Below are positions 1 through 9,800 of a DNA stretch of 64,000 bases, piece after piece. The translations under genes were made by a program, and so were the position numbers. The number at the start of each line of letters is the position of its first letter. Position 1 is the first letter of the stretch. This DNA comes from Cyanophora paradoxa (lineage: Eukaryota; Glaucocystophyceae; Cyanophorales; Cyanophoraceae): positions 124,001 to 188,000 of the forward strand of contig QPMI01000542.1 of the NCBI GenBank assembly GCA_004431415.1, in the 5' to 3' direction. The notes below the pieces were generated by a model. The model was not told the origin of the DNA and searched no databases. It was given only the letters and a program-made list of their open reading frames with translations.

Positions 1-690
1 TCCTCGCGACATCGGCAGGGGCGGTCCCGGCCGCGGTAGCGGTCGGTGGGAAAAGGGCCTCGCGCTTCGTTCATGATCAGGTCCGGATGCGCGGCGTGCA
101 GGGCGCCGCTTCCTGCCCTCGCCCACCTTCCCCGCAGACCCGGTGTTGACAGGACCGTCGTCAGGCAACCGCTCGCCAGGGGCGCAGCGGCTGCGAGGGC
201 CGCCGGTTTCCGATCGGCGGCGCAGCGAGCTGCCAGCGCACCGCGCCGCCCGAGGCCTCCCCGCAGGTTTCACGCACCCGTGGCTCGGCAAGCCTCCCCG
301 CTCCGGCTCCGCTAGCGAGCCGGCCGTCAGGCAAGCGGCCACCCGCCCGCTCCGCCCCAGGGGATCGGTGGGATCTCTCACCGCCCGGGGCCGGGCCGCA
401 TGCGAGCTTAGGGCGCGGCGACGTAGCGCCCGGCTGGGGCCAGCGGCCGCTCGGACCACGGCGGTGGAGGCGAGGGGCGATGGCCGCGCGCGGGCCGACC
501 CCGCCCCGGGCTCGTCCTCTCTGCACCGCGGCCGCGGTACCCGACCCGCCAGCGCGGCTCCTCCTCTGCCCCGCCGCGGCGCGGCCGCGGGACCCGACCC
601 ACCAGCTCCACGCCGGCGCCCCTCGCAGCCGCCCCTCGCGCCCTGCTCTGCCCCCGCTGAAGGCTGTGCTGCTTCATGACCCCGCCCCCC
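1..690. other. GC-rich stretch, no supported gene
   Basis: Very GC-rich sequence. Open frames exist on both strands but are Arg/Pro/Ala-rich, as expected from composition alone. Two loosely repeated segments with NotI-like GCGGCCGCG cores lie near 528 and 578. It may be upstream sequence or early exons of the gene ending at 2815; I see nothing that decides. Confidence 0.4.
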
Positions 691-767
691 CATGCCCTTG
701 GCGGCCCCCCGTCCGCCGGCCGGCCCTTCCGGGCTGGGCCCCTCCTCCCTTACCCCCCCCTCATCCT

Positions 768-2100
768 ATCCTCGTACCCCCGCTCTCCGCCCGCCCTCCA
801 CGCCCGGCCCTCTGGCGCCCCCGCTGACCTCTTCCTCCCCTCGCAGGGTCGCTGGTGGGGCGGAGCCCGAGCAGCTGTACCCCACCCTCCTCCCGAACTC
901 GGAGGACCCCGGCATCAGCGGCCCGGCGGTTCCGCGCCCGCGTTCCCTTTGTGCCAGGCGCCAAGGCGTATCCCACCCAGGACTTCTCGTACCCCCTACC
1001 TACCCACCTCCAGCATCCCTTCTTCCCCCCCCCCCCCTCCAGCTCGGTCGCGGTCAGGCGAGAGGCGAAGGTCGCGCAAGCTCCTTCTCCCGGGCCGGGC
1101 CCCTCCGGCCCCTCCCCTTGCGCGAAGGCGGAAAGCCCATGTATCCCCCCATCACTTCCCCGTCCCGCCGCCACCCTTTTTTAAGCTGCGCGAGGATGGT
1201 GCGCTCCCCGCTCTCCGCTACCCGCCCCCGCCCCCCTCCCCCCACCCCCCACCCCTTCCTAATCTCATCTAAGCTGACCCCCAAATCTGACCCCTCTTTG
1301 CGCGCCCCCAGTTCTTCTCTGACCTCTCTTTCCCCTCGCAGAGGATCGCCGGTCCCCGGAAAGCTGTACCCCGGCATAAACGGCTCCGAGCGGCGTACGT
1401 ACACCCCTGCGCTCGATCTTGTCGGAGGGCGCCAGCGCCGGCGCCGGCCGCGCGCTGGCGTGGCCAGGGGGCGTCGGTGTACCCCCCCCCCTAGTGCCCT
1501 CGCCCGAACTCTCGAACGCACCACTCTGCATGAAGGCGGTGCGTACCCCTCCCCTCCACCATCCCCCCCCCCCGCTCCCTGCCCTCGTACCCCCGCTCTG
1601 CGCCCGCCTTCTACCCCGGCCCTCCGCTGATCTTCCTCCCCTTGCAGGGTCGCCAGTCCGCTGCGGCGGAGCTCGAGCAGCTGTACCCCCACCGTCCTCC
1701 CGACCTCGGAGGACCCCGGCATCAGCAGCTCCGCGAGGCGTACCCCAGGCCCCGGGTGCCAGGTGCCGGCGTACCCCCCACCCCACCCCAACGGCTTGGC
1801 GGCCCCCGTCCCCCTCCCGGCCCCTCCCGGGCTGGGTCCCTCCTCCCTTACCCCTCTCCCCCCCCCCTCTCATCCTATCCTCGTACCCCCGCTCTCCACC
1901 CGCCCTCTACTCCCCGCCCTCCGGCGCCTCCGCTGACCTCTTCCTCCCCTCGCAGGGTCGCTGGTGGGGCGGAGCCCGAGCAGCTGTACCCGTACCGTCC
2001 TCCCGAACTCGGAGGACCCCGGCATCAGCGGCTCCGCGAGGCGTACCCAAGCACCAGGCGCCAGACACCGGTGTACCCCTGTACCCCCCACCCACACCCC
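768..2100 (+). repeat. Tandemly duplicated exon/intron module (3 clear copies)
   Basis: Three clear copies start near 768, 1585 and 1874, with a degenerate one near 1320. Each has a C-rich intron-like stretch ending CTCGCAG or TTGCAG, then a conserved block starting GGTCGC, a GTACCC donor-like site, a second conserved block with GACCCCGGCATCAGC, and a GGCGTACCC stretch. The conserved blocks look like short exons and the C-rich parts like introns. Copies differ by small indels, so not all can keep one frame. Confidence 0.6.
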
Positions 2101-2209
2101 GACTCTGGCGTACCCCCCCCCCCACGCCGGGCGTACACCACCCTCAGGGCTTCTGGTTCTCTCCGGCCTCCTCTGCTTCTCTCCTCCCGCCCTCCTCTGT
2201 GCCGCGCTC

Positions 2210-2815
2210 GGCGGCGGCGCCTATCCGCGGTGGGCGTCGGCCGACGGGCCGCCTCGCGGGCGGCCGCGTGCTCGCCGCCGGACCTGACGCCGCCGGCCTC
2301 GTGGGGCGGGCCGGGACGGCGGCGGACGGCCTCGCGGCGGCGCTGGAGGCGGCCGACCCGCGCCTTCTCCCCGTCGACCTCTCCCCGCGGGGCGATCCGG
2401 CGCCCATCCCGCGGCTCTCGGCGATCTCGCCGCGGCGCCTGCCGCTCGCGTCGCCGCCGGCGCCCGACGTGAGCGCGCTGCACGCGTGCCTCGCCCAGCT
2501 GGAGGGCATCGCGCCGGCGCCGGCGCCCCGCGCGCCCGCGTGGCGCCCTTCAAGGAGGCGCCCTCGCCGGCGCCGGCGGCCTCGCCGGGCCTCTCGGCCT
2601 CGCCCTTCGCGTCGGCGTCGGAGGAGAAGCGGCGGACGCCCTCGAGCGGCGGCGCCGGCGGCCCGTCGACGTCGGGCGGCGAGGAGGAGGAGAGCCTCCG
2701 CGCCGGCTCCGCCTTCGCCCCGGCCGCTGAGGAGGGCGAGGGCGACGAGGCCGCCCCGGCGCCCGCCGCGCCCCTTGGCAAGGCCGCCCGCCGCAAGAAG
2801 AAGAAGGGCCAGTAA
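2210..2815 (+). CDS. 3' exon(s) of an unidentified gene, Lys-rich C-terminus
   Basis: The family is not recognised. Two coding-like blocks are visible: about 2250-2540 (hydrophobic/Ala-rich, containing LLPVDLSPRG and SALHACLAQL) and about 2540-2815 (Ser/Glu/Ala-rich, ending ARRKKKKGQ before TAA at 2813-2815). They are in different frames, so either a short intron or an indel lies near 2520-2545, inside a GCCGGC repeat. Low-complexity acidic and basic segments suggest a disordered tail. Upstream exons probably lie in the duplicated module at 768-2100. The strand is supported by the clean end and by AT-richer sequence immediately downstream. Confidence 0.45.
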
Positions 2816-3650
2816 TAGGTAGCCCCTCCTCTTCGCGAACGCTTCTTTCCTAGTTGTGAGTCCCTGTGATGCCCGCATCGTTTCGTTCCTAGGTGTACAG
2901 ACCGACGTCTCTATCCTGCTTGCTATGCTTTATAACTCTACTTTCAAAACACCGTTGTTGTACTCGTACGGACCATTTTTTCTCCTGTAAAATCTCGGGC
3001 TTCGTTTTTAGAAGGGGTGAGTGGCTAGCTGTGTCCGGCTGAATCCCTCTTTCCGCAGCAAAGCCCGCATGTAAACATAAATATGTTTTCTCTTCTTTCC
3101 TTCTCCTGTAAATATGCCTCGTGCCGCGCCGCCCATTTCAAGCCGGCCCAGGCCGCGGTTTCCCCATACGTGCAGGACTTTCTCTGAGCTCTTAATAATA
3201 AGGCTTCAGCGCGGCAAGCTCCTGCCTTGTAACATGTCGTCGAGCAAATGCACTATAATTTATCCGAGTAGGACCTCTGCTTCCTTCGAATTATTGTCCG
3301 CGGCCGGCGCCGCGCCGGATCCGTGCATGTGGTCGAGCCGCGTGCATCATGGCTGGCATGCGCACGTTCGTTCCGAAGTTCGTGCGTCAGGCTCCGTCAG
3401 CAGGACTTTATCTGAGCTCTTTTTATTGCCTGGCAGACTGTGGCAGTGCCTGGGACGCTGGCAGTACTAGTGGCGCCGGCCTTGCAGACAAGCTGCAGTG
3501 CTGCACTGCGCATGCGGCGTGCAGTGCCTGCCCCAGTGGCAGCTGCAGTCGATCCACGCGTACGGGTCCTACGGGAACGTCGGGAAGTTAACGTTGTCCG
3601 ACGGTGGCCGACTCGGTCAGGGGGGGAGCGGCCCCGGGAGCCGACTCGGC

Positions 3651-3752
3651 GAGTCGGGACTCGGGACTCGGGAGTCCGATCGCGAGGCTCGGGAGTCGGG
3701 ACTCGGGAGTCGGGACTCAATTATATAAGCTTGGGAGTCGGGAGTCGGGACC
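3651..3752. repeat. Minisatellite of GAGTCGGGACTCGG type
   Basis: Irregular tandem repeats of GAGTCGGGACTCGG/GGGAGTCGGGACT. Because GAGTC and GACTC are reverse complements, the array can fold on itself. A short related run occurs near 38447-38467. Confidence 0.8.
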
Positions 3753-3877
3753 ATCGAACTCGGGAATCGGCCCGGCGGGAGCCATGGCCAGGGCCTCAGC
3801 CAGGCCAGCCTCGAGCTCACTGCATGAGTCACTGAGTCAGCGCGCGGCGCCGGCTGCACGGCGGCCCCGGCGCCGGC

Positions 3878-3933
3878 GGGCACTGGGCAGTGGGCACTGG
3901 GCAGTGGGCAGTGGGCACTGGGCACTGGGCAGT
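3878..3933. repeat. 7-bp minisatellite GGGCAGT/GGGCACT
   Basis: About eight tandem copies of a 7-bp unit alternating between GGGCAGT and GGGCACT. Confidence 0.85.
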
Positions 3934-4798
3934 ACTAGTGCACCGTGGTCTGTGCGACTCTGTGGGAGTCTGGGACCCTGGGTCCCTGGGAGACTGTGGC
4001 ACCACTGGCACGTAAACTTGATCATTGATCCGAATCATCGTCCGCTCCGATCGATATCCAGCCTATATATATAGTTGGCAGGCCCTGAGGAAGTTGCCAG
4101 TGCAACTTGCCACTACTAGTAACTTCAAGCTTGCCAACTGCAGGAACTCGGAAGTTGCCGTCGGTTGTTTTGCGTTTTTTTCCAATTGCAATTGCTGTTT
4201 TGTGTTTTTTTCAAATTGCTGTTGCTGTTGCTAACCCCGCCTTAAGCTTTTTTCCCCTGACCGGTTCCACCGTGCCACACTGCCACCGTGGCACTGCCAC
4301 GGTGAGTCGGCGGTGGGCCCCAGTCTTGGGGGCCAAGTTGGGGCCCAACTGGCAAGTTGCCAAAAGTTGGGGGATCGAAGTACTACCGTAGTAGACTACT
4401 AGTAGTACGCCGTAGTACGGTAAGTTGTCGGTAACCCCGGAACTCGGGCCGGAATTCATGATCAAGGTTGCCGAAGAATTCGAACTTGCCGTCGGTTGTT
4501 TTTGCGTTTTTGTATAATTATAAAAGGGGGGCCAGTAGTGGCGTGCCACCAACGGCCCAATTGCCAAGTTGCATGCAAGGCCCAATCGGCCCAGGCCGCC
4601 AGGCGGCCCTGAGGCGGGCCATGCAGGCCCGCCGCCGGGCCGCCGGGCCCGGCCACTGCGGCCAGCCGCCAGCCCCGGCAGGCTGGCGCCGCCTGGCGCC
4701 GGGCTGGCGGCAGCCCGGCCAGGCCAACTTGCAATTTGCAAGCTGGGTACTACGGTAATTGGGGTACTAGTACCACCGGTAGTAGTACTACGAATTCG

Positions 4799-6325
4799 GA
4801 AGGTTTACAAGGAAAATCAGCGCGTATTACTCCGTACCCCCCAGCTATGTGGGGCCGCGCCGAGTGCCACGGAGTAGGGTTTATAAAATAAGATTTACAA
4901 GAAAAAGCGATCGCGGAGCATAGAAATAAGGTGGCGGCAGGTGCGGGGCGGGCCGCGGGCGGCCCAGCGGCGCTGCTGCGGGCGGGGCCGGGGCGCGATC
5001 AAATCGGGGCGCGGGCGGCGGGCGGCAGGGGAGCGGCAGAGCGGGGCGGCGAACCCGCGCAGGCGAGCTGGGTCGGCGGCAGGTGCGGGGCGGGCCGCGG
5101 GCGGCCCAGCGGCGCTGCTGCGGGCGGGGCCGGGGCGCGATCAAATCGGGGGCGCGGGCGGCGGGCGGCAGGGGAGCGGCGTAGCGGGGCGGCGAACCCC
5201 GCGCAGGCGAGCTGGGTCGGCGGCAGGTGCGGGGCGGGCCGCGGGCGGCCCAGCGGCGCTGCTGCGGGCGGGGCCGGGGCGCGATCAAATCGGGGGCGCG
5301 GGCGGCGGGCGGCAGGGGAGCGGCGTAGCGGGGCGGCGAACCCCGCGCAGGCGAGCTGGGTCGGCGGCAGGTGCGGGGCGGGCCGCGGGCGGCCCAGCGG
5401 CGCTGCTGCGGGCGGGGCCGGGGCGCGATCAAATCGGGGGCGCGGGGCGGCGGTGCGCGGCGCGGCGGGAGAGCGGCGTTGCTGGGCAGCGAACCTGGCG
5501 CTCCATCATCTGATGGTTCGGATTCCCTCAGTGGCGAGGGGCGGGGCGAAAGGCGGCGCTGCTACGGTCGAACCAGCATCTGATGGTTTCGATCGAACTG
5601 CGCGCGGTCGGCCTTGGGGGAGAGCGCAGGCACGCTGTGTCTGCGCACCATCAGCTGATGGGTCGGCGCTGCGCAGTGGCGCGGGGCGGGGCGACCGGCG
5701 GCGCTGCTGCGGGCGGACCATCAGATGCTGGTTTCCATGGAACTGCGCGACGGCGACCGTCGAGGCGAGCGCAGAGGCCTTCAAACGACAGAGTGCGCAC
5801 CAAAGGATGCGTAGGCTTCACGCGGAGGCAGCTGGGCGGCGCTGGAGCCCAGGGCGGCAAGAATGGTCAAGCCGACCTGTGGGTGGTGCTTCGCAGAGCG
5901 GGACAACGGCGCCGATCTGTGGGCCGCGACCGAGACTGCAGCTTACAGGCGCAACCAAGCTTCGAAAGCGCCAAGCTTCAGGCGCGTAGGGGAGGGAGCA
6001 GAGAAGGCGATTCCGCTGGGGGTACCCCCTTGCGGGCGATGCGCGCCGGTTCGCGTGACTCTACGAAGCGCCGTGTTCGCGCCGGTTGGGCAGAGCTAGC
6101 CGAGCCGGGGACCGGCCTCCCCGTCGGCTTGCTGGCCGGGCCGGCCCCCTAGATTTTCGAATATATATTTTCACCACCTGTCTCCAAATTTCGTGCACTT
6201 TTTACGCCTCTTTTTAACCTTTTTAGAGAAATATCCAAACTCGACGACCCATTCAGGCGACCAATCAAATCGTACCTCAAATAGGGGTACGGAGTAATAC
6301 GCGCTGATTTTCCTTGTAAACCTTC
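4799..6325. mobile_element. 1.5 kb TIR DNA element, no transposase
   Basis: Perfect 42-bp terminal inverted repeats at 4799-4840 and 6284-6325 (outer end GAAGGTTTACAAGG, inner end ACTCCGTACCCC). The interior is GC-rich and holds a 142-144 bp tandem repeat (4931-5455) and a second set of units marked by CCATCATCTGATGG-like palindromes (about 5505-5760). No transposase frame is recognisable; long open frames come from the repeat period being a multiple of three. No target-site duplication is visible beside the TIRs, so superfamily is open. Likely a non-autonomous element. Confidence 0.75.
4931..5455. repeat. 142-144 bp tandem repeat, 3.6 copies
   Basis: The anchor GTGCGGGGCGGGCCGC occurs at 4941, 5083, 5227 and 5371 (spacings 142, 144, 144). 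Copies are almost identical, indicating recent expansion. It lies inside the TIR element, not in a gene. Confidence 0.9.
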
Positions 6326-6410
6326 AACACCCCCGGTACTACAGTACTACGCCGTAATTAGTAAGTTGGCCCGTAACTACCGTGTAACAGGAAAATACTG
6401 GACGCTGAAA

Positions 6411-6477
6411 ATTAGTGGAGCCGGAAATTAGTGGACTGAAATCTTGACTCAGTCCACTAATTTCCGGCTCCACTAAT
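6411..6477. repeat. Perfect 29-bp foldback (hairpin)
   Basis: Arms 6411-6439 and 6449-6477 are exact reverse complements around a 9-nt loop. Each arm itself contains ATTAGTGGA twice, so the arm is internally repeated. It is followed at 6521 by CGCCCCATACAAGC, a module also found in the 37.5-38.4 kb element. Probably a short foldback transposon or remnant. Confidence 0.85.
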
Positions 6478-6806
6478 TCCCTGATGAGAAGCGGCCTTAT
6501 AGTATACCCCGCAAAATTACCGCCCCATACAAGCATGAAAGTTTTACGATCCACTAATTTCCCCGTCGGTCCGTAGTACTCCCGAGTCCCTACTAGTACT
6601 ACTCCGTACTACGGTACTACGGTGGCTTCATCGCTCGAAGCCTTTTGATTAAGTTTTGAAGGGAGTCGACGTCAAAGTAGCATCCTCGGCGAGTCCTCGC
6701 CTCCTGCTGGCCCGCATCGATATCGATATCGGACCTCGCGCCCATCAACTCCCCAGAGTCCCCACCGCACCTTGGCAAGGCCGCAGCCGCACTCGCGGTA
6801 CCGGTG

Positions 6807-9800
6807 ATGCCGCCCTTGGAGCCTGCAGCTATGCTCGAGAAGAGCCCCGAAGTCGCCTCAGCGCTGCAGCTTGCGGCCGTCAGCATCAAGGACACTAGCT
6901 GTAGAGATACGGGAACGGCCGCGGCGCCGGCCAGCGCCGCCGTTGTCGATAGTGCGCGCGCGCGCACGCGTTCGGCCGACTCTCGGCCTAGGCCTGCATG
7001 CATGGGGCCCTGCGCCAAGCTTAAGAGCCACAGCTGGGCGGGGCTGCCCGGCCGCGGATCCGGAGCGCCTGCCGCGGGCCCGGCCGCGCCTCGCGAGTAC
7101 AGCACGCTGGCGCTGATGAACGCCGCCGAGCGGAAGGAGCGGCGGAGGCGGCGTGCCTCCTTTTCGCTGGGGCAGCCGGCGCCCGATGGACAGCCCTCGC
7201 TCCTGCCCGAGCTGCGCGCTTTCTACAAAGCCGACCAGGGCGCCGCCATCGAGCTGTTCACGGACCAGGCGCGCGCGCCCCGCCCGGGCCGCGCTCCCGC
7301 TCCCCCCGGCCCCGGCCCGGCCCGCGCGCACGCGTAAACTGTAACGCTGACCCTCGCCCCAGGCGCTCCTGCGGCGGGAGGCGCTGCGCTTCTCCCCCCG
7401 CGTGGCCACGTGCGCATGGCTCGAGCGCGCATGCATATTAGACTGGGCCGCCGAGGTCGGCTCGCGCGCGAGATTTAGATCTAGATCTAGACTGGGCCGC
7501 CGCTTGCGCGCTCTAAATCCCCAGTCGGCTCGCGCGCGCGCTCACCCGGGCTCCGGCGCGCGGCGCTGCATGCGCAGGTGGAGCCTCCTCTTCTGGCGCT
7601 CGATCGACCTCGACAACAGCAACACGCTCGAGGAGAACGAGTTCATGCCCTACGCCATGTGCGCCGCGCGCGGCCCCGGGCCCCGCCGCCTTGCAGCAGC
7701 AGCTGCCGTCCCGCAAGCTCTAAGCACTGAGCGCGCGCAGGCTGCTCTACAAGGTCCTCCACGGCTCGTGGGACGAGGCGACGGCCCGCGCCGCCTGCGC
7801 GGAGGACTGGTGCGGCCCCTTCACCGGATTCGTGATCCGCTGAAGAGAATCGCTGAGATCTCGCCTCGCCGCGGCGCGCGCGCGCGCAGGCACAGCGACC
7901 GGCGGGGGAAGAACTACATCAACTGCGAGACGTTCCTCCTCTCCCTCTTCCAGCTCGCCGTGCGCCCACGCGGCGCGCGCGTGGGACCGGCGTCCGGGAT
8001 CTGCCGCCGCTCTGACCGCCGAGGCCCCCCCCCCCCCCCCCCTCCCCTCCCCGCGAACTCGCAGGATACCTGGTAATTCCGATTTGGCGCGATTTGAATT
8101 TCTTGACTCGCACCAGGGCCTGGGATTTATATTAAGCCTCTTCGCGCGCAGGACGGAGAACATTGACGAGGCAGAGATGGTGCGCATACGCACCGCTCGC
8201 GCGCCTATCATAACAACAAATTTCCTCACGAGGCAAATTCATTAATTTCACGTCGGGCAGGTGGAGTTCCTGGAGACGCTCTTCGCCTGCGTAATGCGGT
8301 GGGACGAGGCCCGCGGCGGCTTCTCCCTGAGGCCACTCGAAGGCGCGCCCCGGGCCCGGCCCGGCCCGAATCCAAGCTCAACGATACTGATCGGGGGAGC
8401 AGACGTGCGGCCGGGGGAGTGCATGGCGGAGATCGAGCGCGCGCGCCTCCGGAGGCAGCGGTCCTCGAGGGGTGAAAACAAGCGCTCCCCAAGCCTGCAG
8501 CTGGTTCGGGCCCCGCCCGGCCCCTGTGCGCCTCACCTCGAAATGACCGCGAACGCGGCGCAGTCGTTCAGACTCCAGCGGCAGTCGAGCACGGGGCTCC
8601 TCCGGTCAGACTCGTGCACGTCGGCGGCGGCGATGGCGGCGGCGGCGGCGGCGGCGGCGGCGTTGGGCCCGCTCGCCGCCGCGACCGGCGCCGACCGCGA
8701 GCTGCTGGAGGGAGCCTCGCCCGCCCCCGCGGCCGCCCGCTCGTCCTCCTTCCGCCGGGGGGGCCGGGGCCGCCGCGGCGTGAGCTTCCGGGAGGGTACC
8801 GGCGCCGGCGCCGACGGCGGTGGCGATCGCGGGGAGGGGGGGTACTCGGCCCAGTCGGATGGCGAGGGCCGCTCGCCCCCCCCCGCCGCCTTCAACGACG
8901 GGGCCGGCGGCTGGAGCCTCTTCCACAGCCTCCTGCAGGGTACGGTACCCCGCCCCTTTCGCCCCTCCGGTCCCCTTCTGATCCGCGGGGCGGGCCGCCC
9001 GGCGAGCAGCGCGGAACCCACAGAGAGCCGGCACGGGCCTGGGCAAGCCGGACCCGCGTGCGTTCCCAGCCCCAGTCAGAGTGTGAATCCGCAGCAACCG
9101 GCGAGGCTGACGGGCCGGGCCCTCCCCCACCCCTCCCTCCCTCTCCCGCAGAGGGCGCCAGCAACGCCGTCTTCATCCCGGCGATCTCGGACGATCTCTA
9201 CTCCCGCCTCCTCGGCCAGCGCTGGCGCAGCCTGCACGCGGCCCCGTGCGCATGTCTTTCCTTTCTTTTCCTTTCCTTTCATTTCCTTTCCTTTAATTCC
9301 TTTTCTAACTGAAGCTTGCCCTCCCCTGCCGAAGGCCCAGGAGCCTGAGCCTCTCCCGTCGATCCTCGGGCGGGGGCACGGACGGAGAAGGGGGGGAGGA
9401 GGCCAACGGCGCCTCCACGGGCCGCTCGGGGGCCGACGGGTCCCTCTGCACCTCCCGAAGGCGAGTACCAGTGCCGGTGTTGTATTAGCTGGGTCCCGGC
9501 CCGGCCCGGCCCCCGCTCGAGCTCGGCGACTGAGGCGGCGCTGTGCTGCGGATCCGCAGCGGCGCGGCGACGTGCCGCTCGAGCTCGGGCGCAGACGGGT
9601 CCCTCTACACCTCCCGAAGGCAAGCTCATGTTCATATGATCAGTTCAAGGCGCATCGATATGGATATCGCTGACGCCCCGGCCCGGCCCGCAGCGGCGCG
9701 GCCACGTGCCGCTCGGGCGCCGGGGACGGGGAGAATCTGGATCCGGAGCCCGGGCCGCAGGCGGCGGCGCCGGCGGCCTCGGGCGCGCGGGCCGCGCCCT

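Larger units (their letters stand above)
2816..4798. other. Intergenic region with minisatellites and transposon-like debris
   Basis: No gene is supported. The stretch after 2815 is AT-richer (probable 3' flank). It contains two simple minisatellites (listed separately), two diverged copies of a TTGCCGTCGGTTGTTTTGCG segment (about 4152 and 4489), and from 4370 many GTACTAC/GTAGTAC words that recur beside the TIR element and near 6340, 6590 and 39770. Confidence 0.5.

Noticed and set aside
4931-5989. Long open frames of 190-352 codons
   Set aside because: Produced by a 144-bp GC-rich tandem repeat whose period is a multiple of three; the peptide is Gly/Ala/Arg low-complexity, and three frames are open at once.
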